Below are positions 1-10,866 of a stretch of 64,000 nucleotides of DNA, piece after piece. A model generated the notes under the pieces. That model saw only the letters and a program-made list of their open reading frames with translations, was not told the origin of the DNA and searched no databases. The stretch lies in NCBI GenBank assembly GCA_030620095.1, contig JAUTXW010002479.1:310001-374000 (forward strand), written 5' to 3'. The stretch comes from Kuschelorhynchus macadamiae (Eukaryota; Arthropoda; Insecta; Coleoptera; Curculionidae). A program made the position numbers and the translations under genes. Position 1 is the stretch's first letter, and the number at the start of each line of letters is the position of its first letter.

Positions 1-26
1 ATATATATATATATATATATATATAT
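1..26. repeat. (TA)n microsatellite, cut by window edge
   Basis: Pure alternating TA from the first base, passing into T-rich sequence. It is the tail of a tract that starts outside the window. Confidence 0.95.
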
Positions 27-504
27 TTATTTATTTTTTAATTATCCTACAGTAATTTAAAAACTTCTTATGCATTATGCTATTTTATTTAGAATTTGCG
101 CTAAGGAGTCCTATTTTAACTGAGGATTTGACAAAGTTACTAGTAATTTCTAACGACTTATCTGCAGCATAACTACGAAAACCAGTTCTGGATTTATTTA
201 TTAAAATTGTATGTACTATGTACAGTTCCCTAGTGTAATTTTGTCTTTCCAACGCGATATGTGATGAATATTTCAGTAAGTAGAAGCCGGACGAGAAATT
301 GCACTGCAACCTTGTTGTGTTTGCTTTCTGTCCTCTATTTTTAAAATTGAGTCTTAAAATAACTAAATCATACAGCTGACAATCTAAAAGTAAGTTTGTT
401 TTTAAGTTCACTAAATACTTTTAGGGATACTTTTCATATTTTGATAGCTAACTACAGAGAGAAAAAAACTTAAAAACTTTCTTCTTAATTTATATTAGCA
501 CAGG
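27..504. other. AT-rich stretch without recognisable gene
   Basis: A 108-codon minus-strand open frame lies in the first 411 bases, but its product matches no family I recognise. It sits directly beyond the inverted PLE-D fragment, so it may be decayed 3' sequence of that copy. No splice sites or domain motifs support a gene. Confidence 0.4.
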
Positions 505-922
505 GTACAGGTTATGGTTTTCTATAAGGGACACTCATAAACATTTTTAATAGAACTTTCAGAAAACAAGAAAAAACAATAGAAGTACTGTAATTGCTAC
601 AATCAAGTTGGTAAACCCCACTTTTCTTAAGATTGTCTATTTTATCTTTGTTGTGTGACAAAATTCTACCAAAATTCCGTACAAAACTATAAACTGTTAG
701 TAACATTTTTAAATATATTGCGAATTTTAACTGATACTAGACCAATGTAACTAATTTTCAGAAATGTTGGCGGTTGGCAAGGTGAAATTGAGTTATACTT
801 TTGACTATTACATAACTACCTATGGACTTGTAAACACTTTTTGTTAATTAGTTTGTCAATTAGAGCTTTGGAATAGCTATTGTTTATTGCTATTTGGTAT
901 ATAAAAGTTCGTTCATTTATGA
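505..922 (-). pseudogene. Inverted partial copy of Penelope-like element PLE-D
   Basis: On the minus strand this segment repeats the part of PLE-D between the RT C-terminus and the start of the GIY-YIG endonuclease, which lies on the plus strand some 350-700 bases to the right. The two arms can be aligned by eye, for instance around the words ALIDQLINKK, PPKFLKISYIG and KDKIDN. The GIY motif survives as GVYQLDCSN, after which the frame decays. Several stops and frameshifts make it non-functional. The head-to-head layout with the plus-strand copy is a recurrent structure of Penelope elements, in which a 5'-truncated inverted copy is joined to the main copy. Confidence 0.75.
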
Positions 923-1810
923 AATCAACGTTGACGACACTTTTGTGATTTGGACAGGTTCGAGAGTGAAACTAGATTCCTTTCTCAATATTTTAAATAC
1001 GCTACATTCTAATATACGTTTTACTATGAAAGTCGAAAGTAATAACACTTTAAATTTTTTAGATCTTTCTATTACTAAGAAAAATAAACTTTTCTACTCT
1101 ATTTACAGAAAACCTACACAAACCGATCGTACCATCCCTGTCGACTCTAATAATTAATTTTCACATAAACTAGAAGCTTTTCATTCGTTAATCCATAGAC
1201 TTTTTTATGTACCTCTTTTACCTGTTGATTTCATAAACGAACGAAATATTATATACCAAATAGCAATAAACAATGGCTATACCAAAGCTCTAATTGACCA
1301 ACTAATTAACAAAAAGTTTTTGCAAGTCTATAGGGAGTTAAGTAATAGTCAAATGGATAACCCAATTCCGCCTAGGCAACCGCCAAAATTTCTGAAAATT
1401 AGTTATATTGGTCCAGTATTAGTTAAAATTGGAAATATATTTTAAAACGATTTACAAAATGTACGAATAGCTTATATTTCTGTATGGAATTTAGCTAGAA
1501 TTTTGTCACACCAAAGATAAAATAGACAATGTTAAGAAAAGAGGGATTTGTCAAATTGATTTTAGCAATTGCAGTTCTGTCTTACATTGGTAAAACAGGT
1601 AGGAGCATCAAGCTGAGAATCTCAATGCTCAAAAATCTCCAAATGATAATAAGTCAGAATTTGGTGTTCACCTTAAACAAACGAAACATTCTTTCGATAT
1701 TGAAAATAATTTTAAAATGTTACGTAATATTTCCAGGGGTAAAAAAAGGATGCTCATGAAAGCTTGGAAATTGCGAAGATTTTATTTAACGACATTTATA
1801 CTAGATTATA
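912..1810 (+). pseudogene. PLE-D: RT palm end plus GIY-YIG endonuclease remnant
   Basis: The first frame begins at the RT catalytic motif (VDDTFVIW) and runs through the PLE hallmark NFLDLSI and YSIYRKPTQTDR. Linker sequence then leads to a frameshifted GIY-YIG domain in which LSYIGKTGRSIKLRI is the YIG half. A further frame keeps the following HLKQTKHSF block. RT fingers and the first half of the palm are absent, so this copy is 5'-truncated at the junction with the inverted copy. In the PLE family the product would copy RNA into DNA at a nick made by the GIY-YIG nuclease. At least three frameshifts or stops make it dead. Confidence 0.8.
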
Positions 1811-1839
1811 TACACATATAATAAAATTATTTAAATAAT

Positions 1840-2200
1840 AAATAGTAAGCATTTCCCACATTATATTCATATCTTAAACCAAAAAACTGTTCGTTTTTAT
1901 ATGCTTTTTTATATACTCGACTTGTGACGAGTGTTGATTTTTACAGCCAGTACACATTAACAGTTCATCTTTCAGTAGATATTAATTCGTTTTTAATGTA
2001 TGTAGGTGTTTTAAACGTTGGTCTTTTATGTGTTGATATAATATTTATCCTGTATTAACGTGATGTAAGTGATTTATTTTATACTGTTTTGTTTCCGACT
2101 CGCGTAAAATCTCAGAATTATTTAGATATTTACATGCTTTTGAAAATGGTTGTTTAACCGAAACGCGTCGAGCATAAATAAATAATTTTTTGTGAAGATT
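1840..2200 (+). mobile_element. Probable 3' pseudo-LTR of PLE-D
   Basis: Non-coding sequence directly after the GIY-YIG remnant and ending in a structured motif with GAAAC and GTC followed by an A/T-rich tail. Position and content fit the terminal region of a Penelope-like element. There is no second copy in the window to fix its exact ends. Confidence 0.5.
2134..2175 (+). ncRNA. Degenerate hammerhead-ribozyme-like motif, PLE-D end
   Basis: A 5' arm ATGCTT can pair with a 3' arm GAGCAT as stem I. Between them lie TTGAAAA in the place of the core CTGANGA, a stem II hairpin GGTT-GTTT-AACC, then GAAAC, two bases and GTC. Stems I and II, GAAA and GTC are all present, but the first core strand differs at two conserved positions (C3 and G8), so cleavage activity is unlikely. 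Hammerheads in PLE termini are known; this assignment is by eye. Confidence 0.5.
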
Positions 2201-2205
2201 TGGTT

Positions 2206-2990
2206 TTATTTTATTATTTAATACTTATAAATATGCCTCCATTTCTATACTAATATATTTGAGCATAACAGAAATTCTCAAATTTAATTTAGATAATAGT
2301 AAAGAAAAGGGCGAAGTCCAGTTGAAACCCGGATATAATATCGAGGGTTCACTTAACCCATGAGTAGGAATTCAAATAGAATGCTAAATATAGATCGCCT
2401 AACATAAATGGAAAGGAAACAATATGTAATTCGAAACATTCTGCAGAAAGGTAAATTTTATAGTAATTAGATTTAAGGGTGCTTAAGGAAAAAGAAAACA
2501 GAATAGTAAAATAATTAGAAAGGAAAAAATAGACACATATTAATGCAACAAAAACTAACACTAAAACTAGTAACTTTTTCGACATTCATGCAAGGTTTTG
2601 GCAAAACTATAAGACACAAAAAAAATTAACCCTAACTCGAATTTGAATACAAATTGATTCCCACCAACAGATCAATGCTACCTTTGAAATACAGGGCATT
2701 TTCCAAATTCAGTCATATCTGGATACTCTCTCTATTTCGATTAATAATCAATATAGAAAAAAAGTTAATACATTTTATAGATTTTTACGTTGAATGCAGT
2801 AGCGTACCAACTTTTTATTTATATTTTATAATTTTGAAGATATGACCAAAAGTTGAGTTTTTTTATAATAGGACAACCAAAATGAAGTTAATATTCATTA
2901 TTTTAACTTTTCCTAACAATCATTTGTTATAAAAACCAATAAAAAATGTAAACCGATTATTTATTATTATTTATTGAAAACACGAACGGG
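2206..2990. other. AT-rich stretch, nothing recognised
   Basis: Two short open frames (minus at the left, plus in the middle) have low-complexity hydrophobic products and no family resemblance. No repeat partner was seen elsewhere in the window. Confidence 0.4.
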
Positions 2991-2994
2991 ACTT

Positions 2995-3265
2995 ACAGCT
3001 TAACGTAGGTTCCGAACCACGTTAAGCGTATAGCCTTTGATGTTTTTAAGTGACCTACCGACTGACAAGTGAGTATCTACATTAATAACCCCTATCCACC
3101 TACATTTGGGGTCAGTCAGCGGGAATGAGATGGCGCATGAAGTAGATACATTTTGCACCATTTTGTGTTGGATTTTTTTACGACTAATATCGGCTGCATA
3201 CTTAGAAAAGTCTATATGCACCCACAGGATGCAGCCTGGCCCACCTGTACCAATGTCAGAATGAC
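2995..3265 (-). repeat. Old, diverged SINE body (same family as the one near 42.5-43 kb)
   Basis: The segment around the words TGTTGGATTTTT, ACTAATATYGGCTG and GCACCCAC aligns with the body of the SINE inside PLE-B, in the same orientation. The tRNA-like head seen in the other copy is mostly lost here. A 73-codon open frame within it is a by-product of the repeat. Sequence divergence is clearly higher than between PLE copies, so the insertion is old. Confidence 0.6.
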
Positions 3266-3299
3266 CAGTACGATAGCGTACTGGACCATTTACATTTAC

Positions 3300-4078
3300 A
3301 TTACATCGGCAAGTACCTACTTATAATCCAAATAATCTATATATTTAAAACACTGAGCTAGATTTTTCAGCAAGTTCGTCAGAGAGTTATATTTCACTAA
3401 TTTACATTTTTTGCATTGTTTTACTGCGTATTTTTTCTATAACATCAATATGTTTTTTCAAGAACATTTCTGAACGATGTGGTGAATGCGCTCCATATTC
3501 TTATAATTCCACTTGAAACTCATTGCGCCATCTAACAGAAAACGCAGAACAAGGTCTGCCGCGCCGGGCCAGCTAGTAGTTTTTGACAATCTATTAGTTC
3601 CTATCAAGTAGTCGATGGAAAATATCTGAAAGATCAGTACGTTTAAATAGAATTTAGGTTAACGCAAAGGTGAACAATAAAATTTCCCCATGGCGTCCGA
3701 TATTTTTTTTAAGTATTTGAGTTTTGAGATATCAGGAACGACATCAACCGAATATTCGATTATTTGGAAAGTTAGAGCCGAATTTAGAAACATATTGTTC
3801 GTTTACTAAATCTTGGCCTAAAAGTTGCTACACAAAAAATACACTTGCATGTGTCGAAATGAAAGAAATAAGCAATACTATTGGAGTGCATCGAAACTAT
3901 CTTTTCGACTTTCTAAGCAACATTCTAACACATTTAAATTAAATAAATTATCGTACCTCATAACTAAGTTTTACAATTAACTAATGCTTTAACCTAATTT
4001 TATTTAAACATCAAATTTTCATATATTTTTCCATCCATTATCAAAACTATTTATTTTTGTTATCGATTATTTATTTAA
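3300..4078. other. No gene recognised
   Basis: AT-rich sequence with a short GC-rich patch near 3555-3590. A 72-codon plus frame near 3724-3942 shows no recognisable domain. Confidence 0.4.
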
Positions 4079-4079
4079 A

Positions 4080-4306
4080 AAATCATGGTTTTTGGGATTA
4101 GACCGTGTGATGTGTGATGAAATCACTTTTTTAGGACTGACTATGATGACACTATGTCTTCTACGGGTATGTCCTTTGGTGTAATGGTGAAGTTTTGACC
4201 TTTAGAGAGGACCGATTGTTCTGCTTCAGTAAGGATTTTGAAAAATAAATTTATAACGGTGTCGTGTGGCGGTTTTAATGGTCTTTGACTTTGTGGTTTA
4301 AATATT
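4080..4306 (-). pseudogene. PLE-A copy 1: inverted N-terminal fragment fused to pseudo-LTR tail
   Basis: On the minus strand the frame reads the PLE-A block with KPPHDTVIN, TEAEQSVLSKGQNF and PKDIPVEDIVSS, which matches the N-terminal region of PLE-A copy 2. It is followed by the tail of the PLE-A pseudo-LTR (GGTCTAATCCCAAAAACCAT in consensus). On the other side it abuts plus-strand RT sequence in opposite orientation, so an internal inversion or head-to-head joining took place. Only about 55 codons remain. Confidence 0.8.
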
Positions 4307-4309
4307 CTT

Positions 4310-5345
4310 AATAATTTTACAGGAAAAACACATTCAATCCAATTAGATCCCAAAGATATCTTTGTCAGTTCCGAGGTAGAATCGCTGTATACGAATATGC
4401 CTATAAATGATTCAGTTTTCGATAATATCAAACTCACTTTTAGATCTAATTGAAGCATGTCTTATATCAACGTATTTTGTCTTTCATGAAACTTTCTATG
4501 AGCAAACCTCAGGAGCAGCCATGGGATCTCCGCTCTCACCAGTGGTAGCCAATATCTTCATGAAAGCTTTTGAACAGGAAGCCTTAGAGTCGTCTCCACT
4601 AAAACCAAAATCATGGTTCAAATATGTAGACGACACTTTTGTAATATGGACTCATTGTCCAGAAAACCTCCCAGGGTTTCTTGATCATTTGAATCAACAA
4701 CATGCTAATATAAAATTTGGAATGAAAATTAAATCAAAAAGCACGATTCCGTTTCTAGATGTTCTTCTACAAAGGAAAGGGGATAGTTCTTTAGGACACT
4801 CTGTATATAGAAAACCAAAGCATATGAACAGGTAGTTAAATGCAAATTCCCATCATCATCCAGCACAAAAGCAATCAGTTATTAATTCGTTGGTTTACAG
4901 AGCCCTCGCGATTTTTGACCAAAATTCTTTACCATCGGAAACAGAGACACTGACACAAGCTTTAAGAGGGAATGGATATTGCACTGATAATATTAGACAT
5001 AAACACAAGAAAATTGGACGACGTTTGCGATCGCCAAATGACTGAAATCCTTTTCAAACGGAAGGAGTATATGCAATTCCTTGTTCCTGTGGTGATGTCT
5101 ATATTGAAGCAACTGGACGATCCATATCGACTAGGCTTAAGGAACATGAGCGATGTATCATAAAGAAACAAATTGTACAATTTGCTGTATCTGAACACCA
5201 ACAATCTACTGGAGATGTCATAAATGTAAAAGAAACCAAAGCTCTTGCATCGGTTTCGGGATTTTATAAACGCAAAATTAGAGAATCTATTAAAATTTAT
5301 AAGCATCCTAATAATTTTAATAGGGATATGTGCTTCAGCCTACAT
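4310..5345 (+). pseudogene. PLE-A copy 1: reverse transcriptase and GIY-YIG endonuclease
   Basis: The longest frame (4407-4835) has the PLE RT signature FYEQTSGAAMGSPLSP, then WFKYVDDTFVIW with the catalytic YVDD, then IPFLDVLL and HSVYRKP. After a stop, further frames give the linker and the GIY-YIG domain as GVYAIPCSCGDVYIEATGRS, with the conserved Gly of YIG changed to Glu. Residual EH and E-rich blocks follow up to the 3' end. RT fingers lie in a frameshifted piece at the left. The family normally needs one continuous ORF of roughly 750-850 codons, so this copy is dead. Product: retroelement polymerase/nuclease. Confidence 0.9.
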
Positions 5346-5565
5346 CATACGTAGAAACCGATCGTTACACCGAGTCACGCTTCGGTAAACACAGGTAGAC
5401 TATAAATAGCCGGCCTGGGTCTCTCCGAACTCATTAAGTGTTCCGATCTCGTGAAGTGAAAGTCCCTGAAGATGCCTCGTGCAATCGAAAGTGAAACGTC
5501 GGAAAATGATGAACCATCATTTCTTAATTGACCACAGTCGTGAAAGCTTTCATTCTTTGATTACT
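5346..5565 (+). mobile_element. PLE-A copy 1 3' pseudo-LTR
   Basis: Aligns with the terminal regions of PLE-A copies 2, 3 and 4: GAAACCGATCG near the start, ACTATAAATAGCC (TATA-like), GAGCTCATTCAG-like, the hammerhead-like motif, then TTTCTTAATTGAC and GTGAAAGCTTTC. The shared end after GAAAGCTTTC marks the element boundary. The TATA-like word suggests the pseudo-LTR carries the promoter, as in other PLEs. Confidence 0.8.
5466..5500 (+). ncRNA. Hammerhead-like core motif, PLE-A copy 1
   Basis: CTGAAGA, a stem-loop of about 20 bases, GAAAC and GTC occur in the order of a hammerhead core, with TCC before and GGA after as a possible stem I. There are no bases between GAAAC and GTC to form a normal stem III, so activity is doubtful. 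Confidence 0.45.
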
Positions 5566-5569
5566 TATT

Positions 5570-6588
5570 TGCGTGTTAAATAAATAATGATAAAAGTGAA
5601 TATATCGAATATTAACTCATTTAAAAAAGTGAAGGTAATTTAATTTCTGTGCGAAATGTTAAAAGATGTGCAGGGGATACCATTAAAAATTAAATTTGGG
5701 TCATATCTTGGAAATTATAATAGATAAATAGAAAGTTGTTGCGCAACTAAATTCTACGTAAACGTCTACAAAGTTTATTAACGGAATGTTTTTTATCTTG
5801 TTTATTAACCGAGATACAGGGGGTATTCGAAAATGACAAGATTTGAAAATGTCCTCTATATCAAAATCAAATTAAGGTAGCCTTGATCCGTTAGCGGAAA
5901 CAATCTGTATTCGAAATCGAGCTGGGGTGTGCGCAGTCGATTTTTTCTATCTTTTATAATATCGCAAAACTCTGCATGAACGTCGAAAAGGCGCCAACCT
6001 ATAAAATTATTAAGATATTAATCAGAACTTTCAATTGCAGTGTAAACACTGCCATGTAAATTAGTTTTAAAAGTATTTTAGTTTCATACGAGCCATAGAT
6101 TTTCAGTATATCGGGAATAAAGTTGTAAAACTTTGCGATATTATATAGAAAACAGCCCTTAAAGCATATATTTAAGTTATGTACATGCTATCTAAAACTA
6201 ATTATCTGGGATTTTTTATACGATCCTCTGAAAAAACAATGCTGAATGAAGCTCCCTTCTGCCCTCCATATTCGACCCCAGCGTCTACTAAATTATAACT
6301 TCTTTCATATTTTCTTATTCCGTAAATTAGTCCCAAAAAAGAATTTAGAATTATTGTATTTCTTTCTCTGCATAACAGACAAACAAACAGTAGCCATAGA
6401 CTACGTTAACATGGTTAAAGACAAAGAAGTTCAAGGAGTCACAAAGTAATTTTTTATGACTTCTTAATTAGAAATGTCTGTTGTCGTAGTGTAGTGATTT
6501 TAGTATTAACAATGCTTTCTGAGTGCGGGTTAAAATATGTTTTTCCAAAAGTAGGTCATTATGAACAATAAGGTACCCTAAGTATTTT
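5570..6588. other. No gene recognised
   Basis: AT-rich sequence. A 67-codon frame at 6246-6449 has no domain and no partner elsewhere in the window. Confidence 0.4.
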
Positions 6589-6589
6589 G

Positions 6590-7308
6590 CTTTTACTTCG
6601 CTCGTAATCGTGAAAAAATCTCCCTCCGAGATTTTTTCAGGTCTTTACGTTTCAGGGTCCCTATATGAAAGCATGTTTTCTTAATTCTATTGGTCTGTCT
6701 GCCTGTCTGTCTGTGTGTCGGTTTGTCGGTTTATCGTCTATCGGTTCGCGGCATAGCTAAAAAACTACTTACCCGATTGACTTCAAATTTTGGTCAAAAA
6801 TTAAGGGTCATATTGGGATGACCTGGTAACATTCAAGATTCAATATGTAAAACAAACCGGCGGCCTAGTGGAATTTTTAAAACATTATTACTTAAAAAAC
6901 TACTATTGAACTGAACAACTGATAAAATTTTGGTACCAGTCGAAAATGGCGAAACAAAATGGCTGCTTAATAAAATATTTAAAAATTCGGCTTGAAAAAT
7001 TACTTAATGGACTGATTTCAAATTATGCGCCATATCTAATTGTGATATAAAAATAAACTAATAAAATTGTGATACTAATTCAAGATGGCGGAACCAAATG
7101 GCGGCAAAATATTTTTTTTAATGGTGAAGAAAAAATGCCCTCTCAGGTTTTATGTATCTTAACATTTTAGCACCACTCGATAACAAAAAATGTGACAGAT
7201 TGACTTCAAAATGACGGCCAAATAAAATTTTAAAAAATCTTATTCAAATGATTTTAAATTTTGCAGAAAAGCTAAATAATGTGAAATTTAATGTCTTAGT
7301 AAATTTAA
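6590..7308 (+). repeat. Rep-1 dispersed repeat, copy 1, left part
   Basis: Starts near TTCGCTCGTAATCGTGAAA and holds the words TGTCTGTCTGTCTGT, ACTACTTACCCGATTGACTT and TGGGATGACCTGGTA, all shared with copy 2 near 21.1 kb. Internally it has repeated sub-units of about 120-140 bases, each with a version of CAAGATGGCGGAACAAAATG followed by TAATAAAATWTTTAAAAA. No coding frame. Probably a non-autonomous element; its class is not clear from sequence alone. Confidence 0.75.
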
Positions 7309-7505
7309 GAATAGGTGTGTAGCAGGTTTAGGACAGAAATAAAAATCCCAATTTTTTAAAAAAAAGCCGTTTTGAATATATATTTAGTCTGCTTCATGGC
7401 TAAAGGGAAACAAAAAACATTTGTTGTTTCTTTTTCTCATAAAAATAGACTGACGGACACTTTTTTTTAATAATACATGGACTGTATGAACGTATTAATT
7501 AAATT

Positions 7506-7510
<5 letters not shown>

Positions 7511-7590
<80 letters not shown>
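7511..7590. repeat. (TA)n microsatellite
   Basis: Eighty bases of uninterrupted TA inside the foldback element. Confidence 0.95.
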
Positions 7591-7595
<5 letters not shown>

Positions 7596-7655
7596 TAGAA
7601 AATTTTTGGGTTTAGGTTCGAACGAAATACCAAAATCTTAAATTGTCATTTATTT

Positions 7656-7689
7656 GACGTTTTGCACTGATATTTTTGGGCATCTTCAG
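7656..7689 (-). ncRNA. Hammerhead-like remnant inside the foldback element
   Basis: On the minus strand CTGAAGA is followed by a possible stem (TGCCC...), then AAAAC and GTC. The G of GAAAC is lost. Same layout as the PLE-A motifs. Confidence 0.3.
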
Positions 7690-7977
7690 ATTAATTTTTT
7701 AATAATGCTTGAAATAAACAGCTATCTGTTATTAAAGCATTTGTGCATTCTGAATGACAAAAATCTAATATGTGAGAATAATGTCATCGTCTTCCTTAGG
7801 TTTCACATGGATGTGTATATGCTTTTGTTGCGTTGACATAGATCTCATATTTAAAAATAAATATGTATTATTAATAAAAAAACTTTTCTGATTTGTTAAA
7901 ATAAAAAAATAAAAACAACTCTATATCGCTTTTTATAATTAAAATATATTATCTCCAGTAGCCTGCAAAAAAATATG

Positions 7978-7984
<7 letters not shown>

Positions 7985-8018
<34 letters not shown>
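7985..8018. repeat. (TA)n microsatellite
   Basis: Short TA tract inside the foldback element. Confidence 0.9.
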
Positions 8019-8021
<3 letters not shown>

Positions 8022-8312
8022 TTATAAAAAAAGTAAGTACTGTTAGTTTGTGTATCTCTGTAATTTCTTTTTAATTTCCAGTTATGTTTTGACTAGTTAC
8101 TAATTATTTAATTAATTTGTTCATAAAATTCCTGTATTATTAAGAAAAAATTGTACATCAGTCTATTTTTATAAGAAAAAGAAGCGATAAATGCTGTTTT
8201 TGTTTCTTTTTAGCCTTGAACAAGACTAGATATATAATCGAAACGTCGACTCTTTTTTAAGAAAAAGGTATTTTCACTTCTATCCTAAACCCGCTACACA
8301 CCTATTCAGAAA

Positions 8313-8645
8313 ATCTAAAGCTGATATAGGGAGAAACGGATACGAATTCAACAACACGTAGCAAAACGGCGGTGTATGTCAATGGAAAAACAACTTATTG
8401 AATTTATTTTAAATTATATCTTAAAAACAAGCGTGGCATAGGTAGAAACTGGCAAAATATATCCAGTATGATGGAACAAAATGAGGCCCAATAAAAACGT
8501 TTGAAAGACAGCGTATATGAGTTTCTAAATGGCTATGTACTGAACTAAACTATGTCACACTTTACTATTCCTAATAAAAGAAAAGATTCATAACGAGGGA
8601 AGTCTGGGTAAAGGAAACTTACCGATTGTATCATTTGCGAGCAGA
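8313..8645 (+). repeat. Rep-1 copy 1, right part
   Basis: Continues Rep-1 after the foldback insertion, with ATGATGGAACAAAATG and the terminal words GATTCATAACGAGGGAAGT and GGTAAAGGAAACTTACCGA. The same terminal words close copy 2 near 21.85 kb. Confidence 0.7.
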
Positions 8646-8859
8646 AGAATTTAGTATTTTTACTAAACTGGAATTAATTAATTTGTCTAAAAATAGTGAT
8701 AAAGGATTGCTCGCTATGATTATAATAGAAAACGCTGATGTGATATTTTCTTGACACTGGGATATGCCCCTTAAATTACTTGAGGAAAAAAATACCACCC
8801 TGTCATTTGACCCAATATATTGTGAGATATCTAATAAAACCGAATGATTGAGTGTCTAA

Positions 8860-9170
8860 AAAGCAGGGATGAAGTCCAACAATGCGGAAACTGTAATCCT
8901 TCCCTGATCTATGTGGCGCATTATATCGTCCTTCATACATGCCTGTGCCGTTGCGTAACTGTGGTTTTTCTCCGAATCCGTATTGATTATCTGGTAAAAT
9001 ACCATTTAATTCCACATGATTCGAAACTTGAGTATTAATAACTGTCTCTAATATTTTGGACAAGCAAGGCAAAACTTCAATGGAATGGACATCATTTGAT
9101 CTTAGTGGGGTAATTAACCTTCAGAACATTACCGCCTTTTTTCAGTTATCTGAAAATGCAGAATGTTTAA
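8860..9170 (-). pseudogene. Non-LTR retrotransposon RT fingers fragment
   Basis: The minus-strand frame reads a conserved RT block: SIEVLPCLSKILETVIN, then HVELNGILPDNQYGF, and upstream in another frame KKGGNVLKVNYPTK. This is the linker and fingers of a jockey/R1-like ORF2 ('P...RPISCLPCLSKILE.. ILPDNQYGFR'). After QYGF the sequence decays. About 90 codons remain with frameshifts. The catalytic palm is absent. Confidence 0.75.
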
Positions 9171-9361
9171 TGCAAAAATAATGAAATGTGTCAAAAACGG
9201 CAAGACGAAATGACAGCATAGTTACAACATGGAGATATTTATTTGTTATATTAATGACTTCAATTTCAGTTACTTCATAGAGATTTAATATTTATTTTAC
9301 AGTTTTACATTAAAATTATTTGCACTAAGCTTAGGAGGAGAGGAGAGATAGAAGTCGTTCG

Positions 9362-9475
9362 TCATGCCGCGAGACGAGACAAAATTTGTATTCTCGTCTC
9401 GTCTCGTCTCGCCTTAATCTTCTCATGTCTTGACACCATTCATTCTCGATTCTCGTCTCGTCGCGACTTTTAGTA
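9362..9475 (+). repeat. CGAGA/TCTCG pentamer-rich repeat, left of an inverted pair
   Basis: Starts with TGCCGCGAGACGAGAC and continues with runs of CTCGTCTCGTCTCG. A related copy in opposite orientation lies near 12.9-13.0 kb. GC content is far above the surroundings. Confidence 0.65.
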
Positions 9476-9800
9476 AAAGAGACCCTCACCTTATAGATAC
9501 AAATACATACGCCTTGCCATTTTTGGATATTATTGCATCAATTTCTTCGGATTTATTTTGCTAAAACATTGCATTGCAAAAATTAACCAAATTTTGGATT
9601 GCTTCTAAACACCAGTCTTTTTTAGACAAGAAAATGTCCTTATGTTCTTTATTTACTTATAGATTTTGGCTTTGTGCCTTTATATATATTTTAATTTTAA
9701 TAATAAGCATAATAATACCATTTTTTTACTTACATAAGGTTCAGGTGCACGATAAATAATTTTATGACATAATTATTGGCTCATTAATGTTTCTGTGTCT

Positions 9801-10866
9801 CAAAAAGAGCAAAAATAAATATAAAAATGGTACAGCTTGAGTATGTATTAATTATTCTTAAATTTAGGGCTGGTGAAATTTAGGGGTCAAATATTACTCC
9901 ATCAAATATTAATAGTTGTTCACTGCCGTTTTTTGATACCCCTTCTGTACACCTAATGGTCTAGAATTCCCTTGATGAAATCCCAGATTGTTTGTTGTTG
10001 TTTTTCTTCTCTTAAAGCAGAAATTTACAAGTAGTAGTCCCCTTAAAATGGAGTTGCGTTTAAAAATTACCATAACCTTTTTTTTTCTAAACGAGATTCA
10101 TGTTGTTATTAAAAATACAAAAAATATTAAACAATTTTAAGAAATTTAGTTCCTATTTAAAATATTAAAAATATTTCCAAAAAATTACAAAAAATCTAGC
10201 AAAAATCGAAAAGATTCCAAATGTTTGACAATTATAATATCATTACTTGAAATTAATTAACTAGCCCGATAATTGTGATTTATGTAACCTAGTGAAATAA
10301 TAAGGTTATAAATTTTAAAGCGCAATCACAAAGTGAAAAATATATCTTAATGCAAGAGTTGCAAGTGATAATTTTTCCACGATAATGTTATTTTACAAAA
10401 AAAGATTAGTATCTTGCAATAATTTTTATCGAGGATGATACCATCACCGCCGTTAGCGCCGTGCAGTGGTTGATATTATGCGGAAACATGGCAATAAATC
10501 AAGAGTAGAAAAAATGAACTTGATACTTCTTAGTTTTTCAGTAGTGTTGTCTACAAATGCAATTTAAGATATAATTTGAAATTTATATTTTAAATGTATA
10601 TTTAATTTAACATATTTCCCCAAAACCGGTTACATATTGACATTGTATGGGTTCAAGTGTATTATTTAATGTAATATAAAAAATTTGAAACAATCTACTT
10701 ACATGCCCAAAATCATTACATTACACGATTCAATCTACTAGTGTGGTTTTTAAATTTATATGATTTTAGCTATCTAATATTTTAAATTAATTATCATATG
10801 GATAATTTTAACTAACTTAAAATAAAAAGCACTTCCACCTAGCTACATTAGGTGAAAATAAACATA
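9801..10866 (+). repeat. Tandem duplication unit 1 (1,066 bp)
   Basis: Starts at CAAAAAGAGCAAAAATAAAT. The following unit repeats it in direct order across the full length, with scattered substitutions and small indels. Shared landmarks include GGTACAGCTTGAGTATG, CCAAAACCGGTTACATATTG and CATATGGATAATTTTAACT. No long ORF. Function unknown; it may be a satellite-like unit or a large repeat duplicated locally. Confidence 0.85.

Larger units (their letters stand above)
7309..8312. mobile_element. Foldback element, ~1 kb with ~150-bp inverted ends, inserted in Rep-1
   Basis: The left end AATAGGTGTGTAGCAGGTTT and the right end are near-perfect inverted repeats, and the match extends inward about 150 bases on each side. 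The right arm contains TCGAAACGTCGAC, the GAAACGTC word found at PLE ends, and a reverse CTGAAGA-like motif lies near 7656-7689. The middle holds two (TA)n tracts. No transposase frame. Rep-1 resumes right after it, which shows insertion. It may be built from two head-to-head PLE ends. Confidence 0.7.

Noticed and set aside
3000..3221. 73-codon minus frame as a gene
   Set aside because: Overlaps a diverged SINE body; no protein motif.
4962..5306. 114-codon minus-strand frame
   Set aside because: Antisense of the PLE-A GIY-YIG region.
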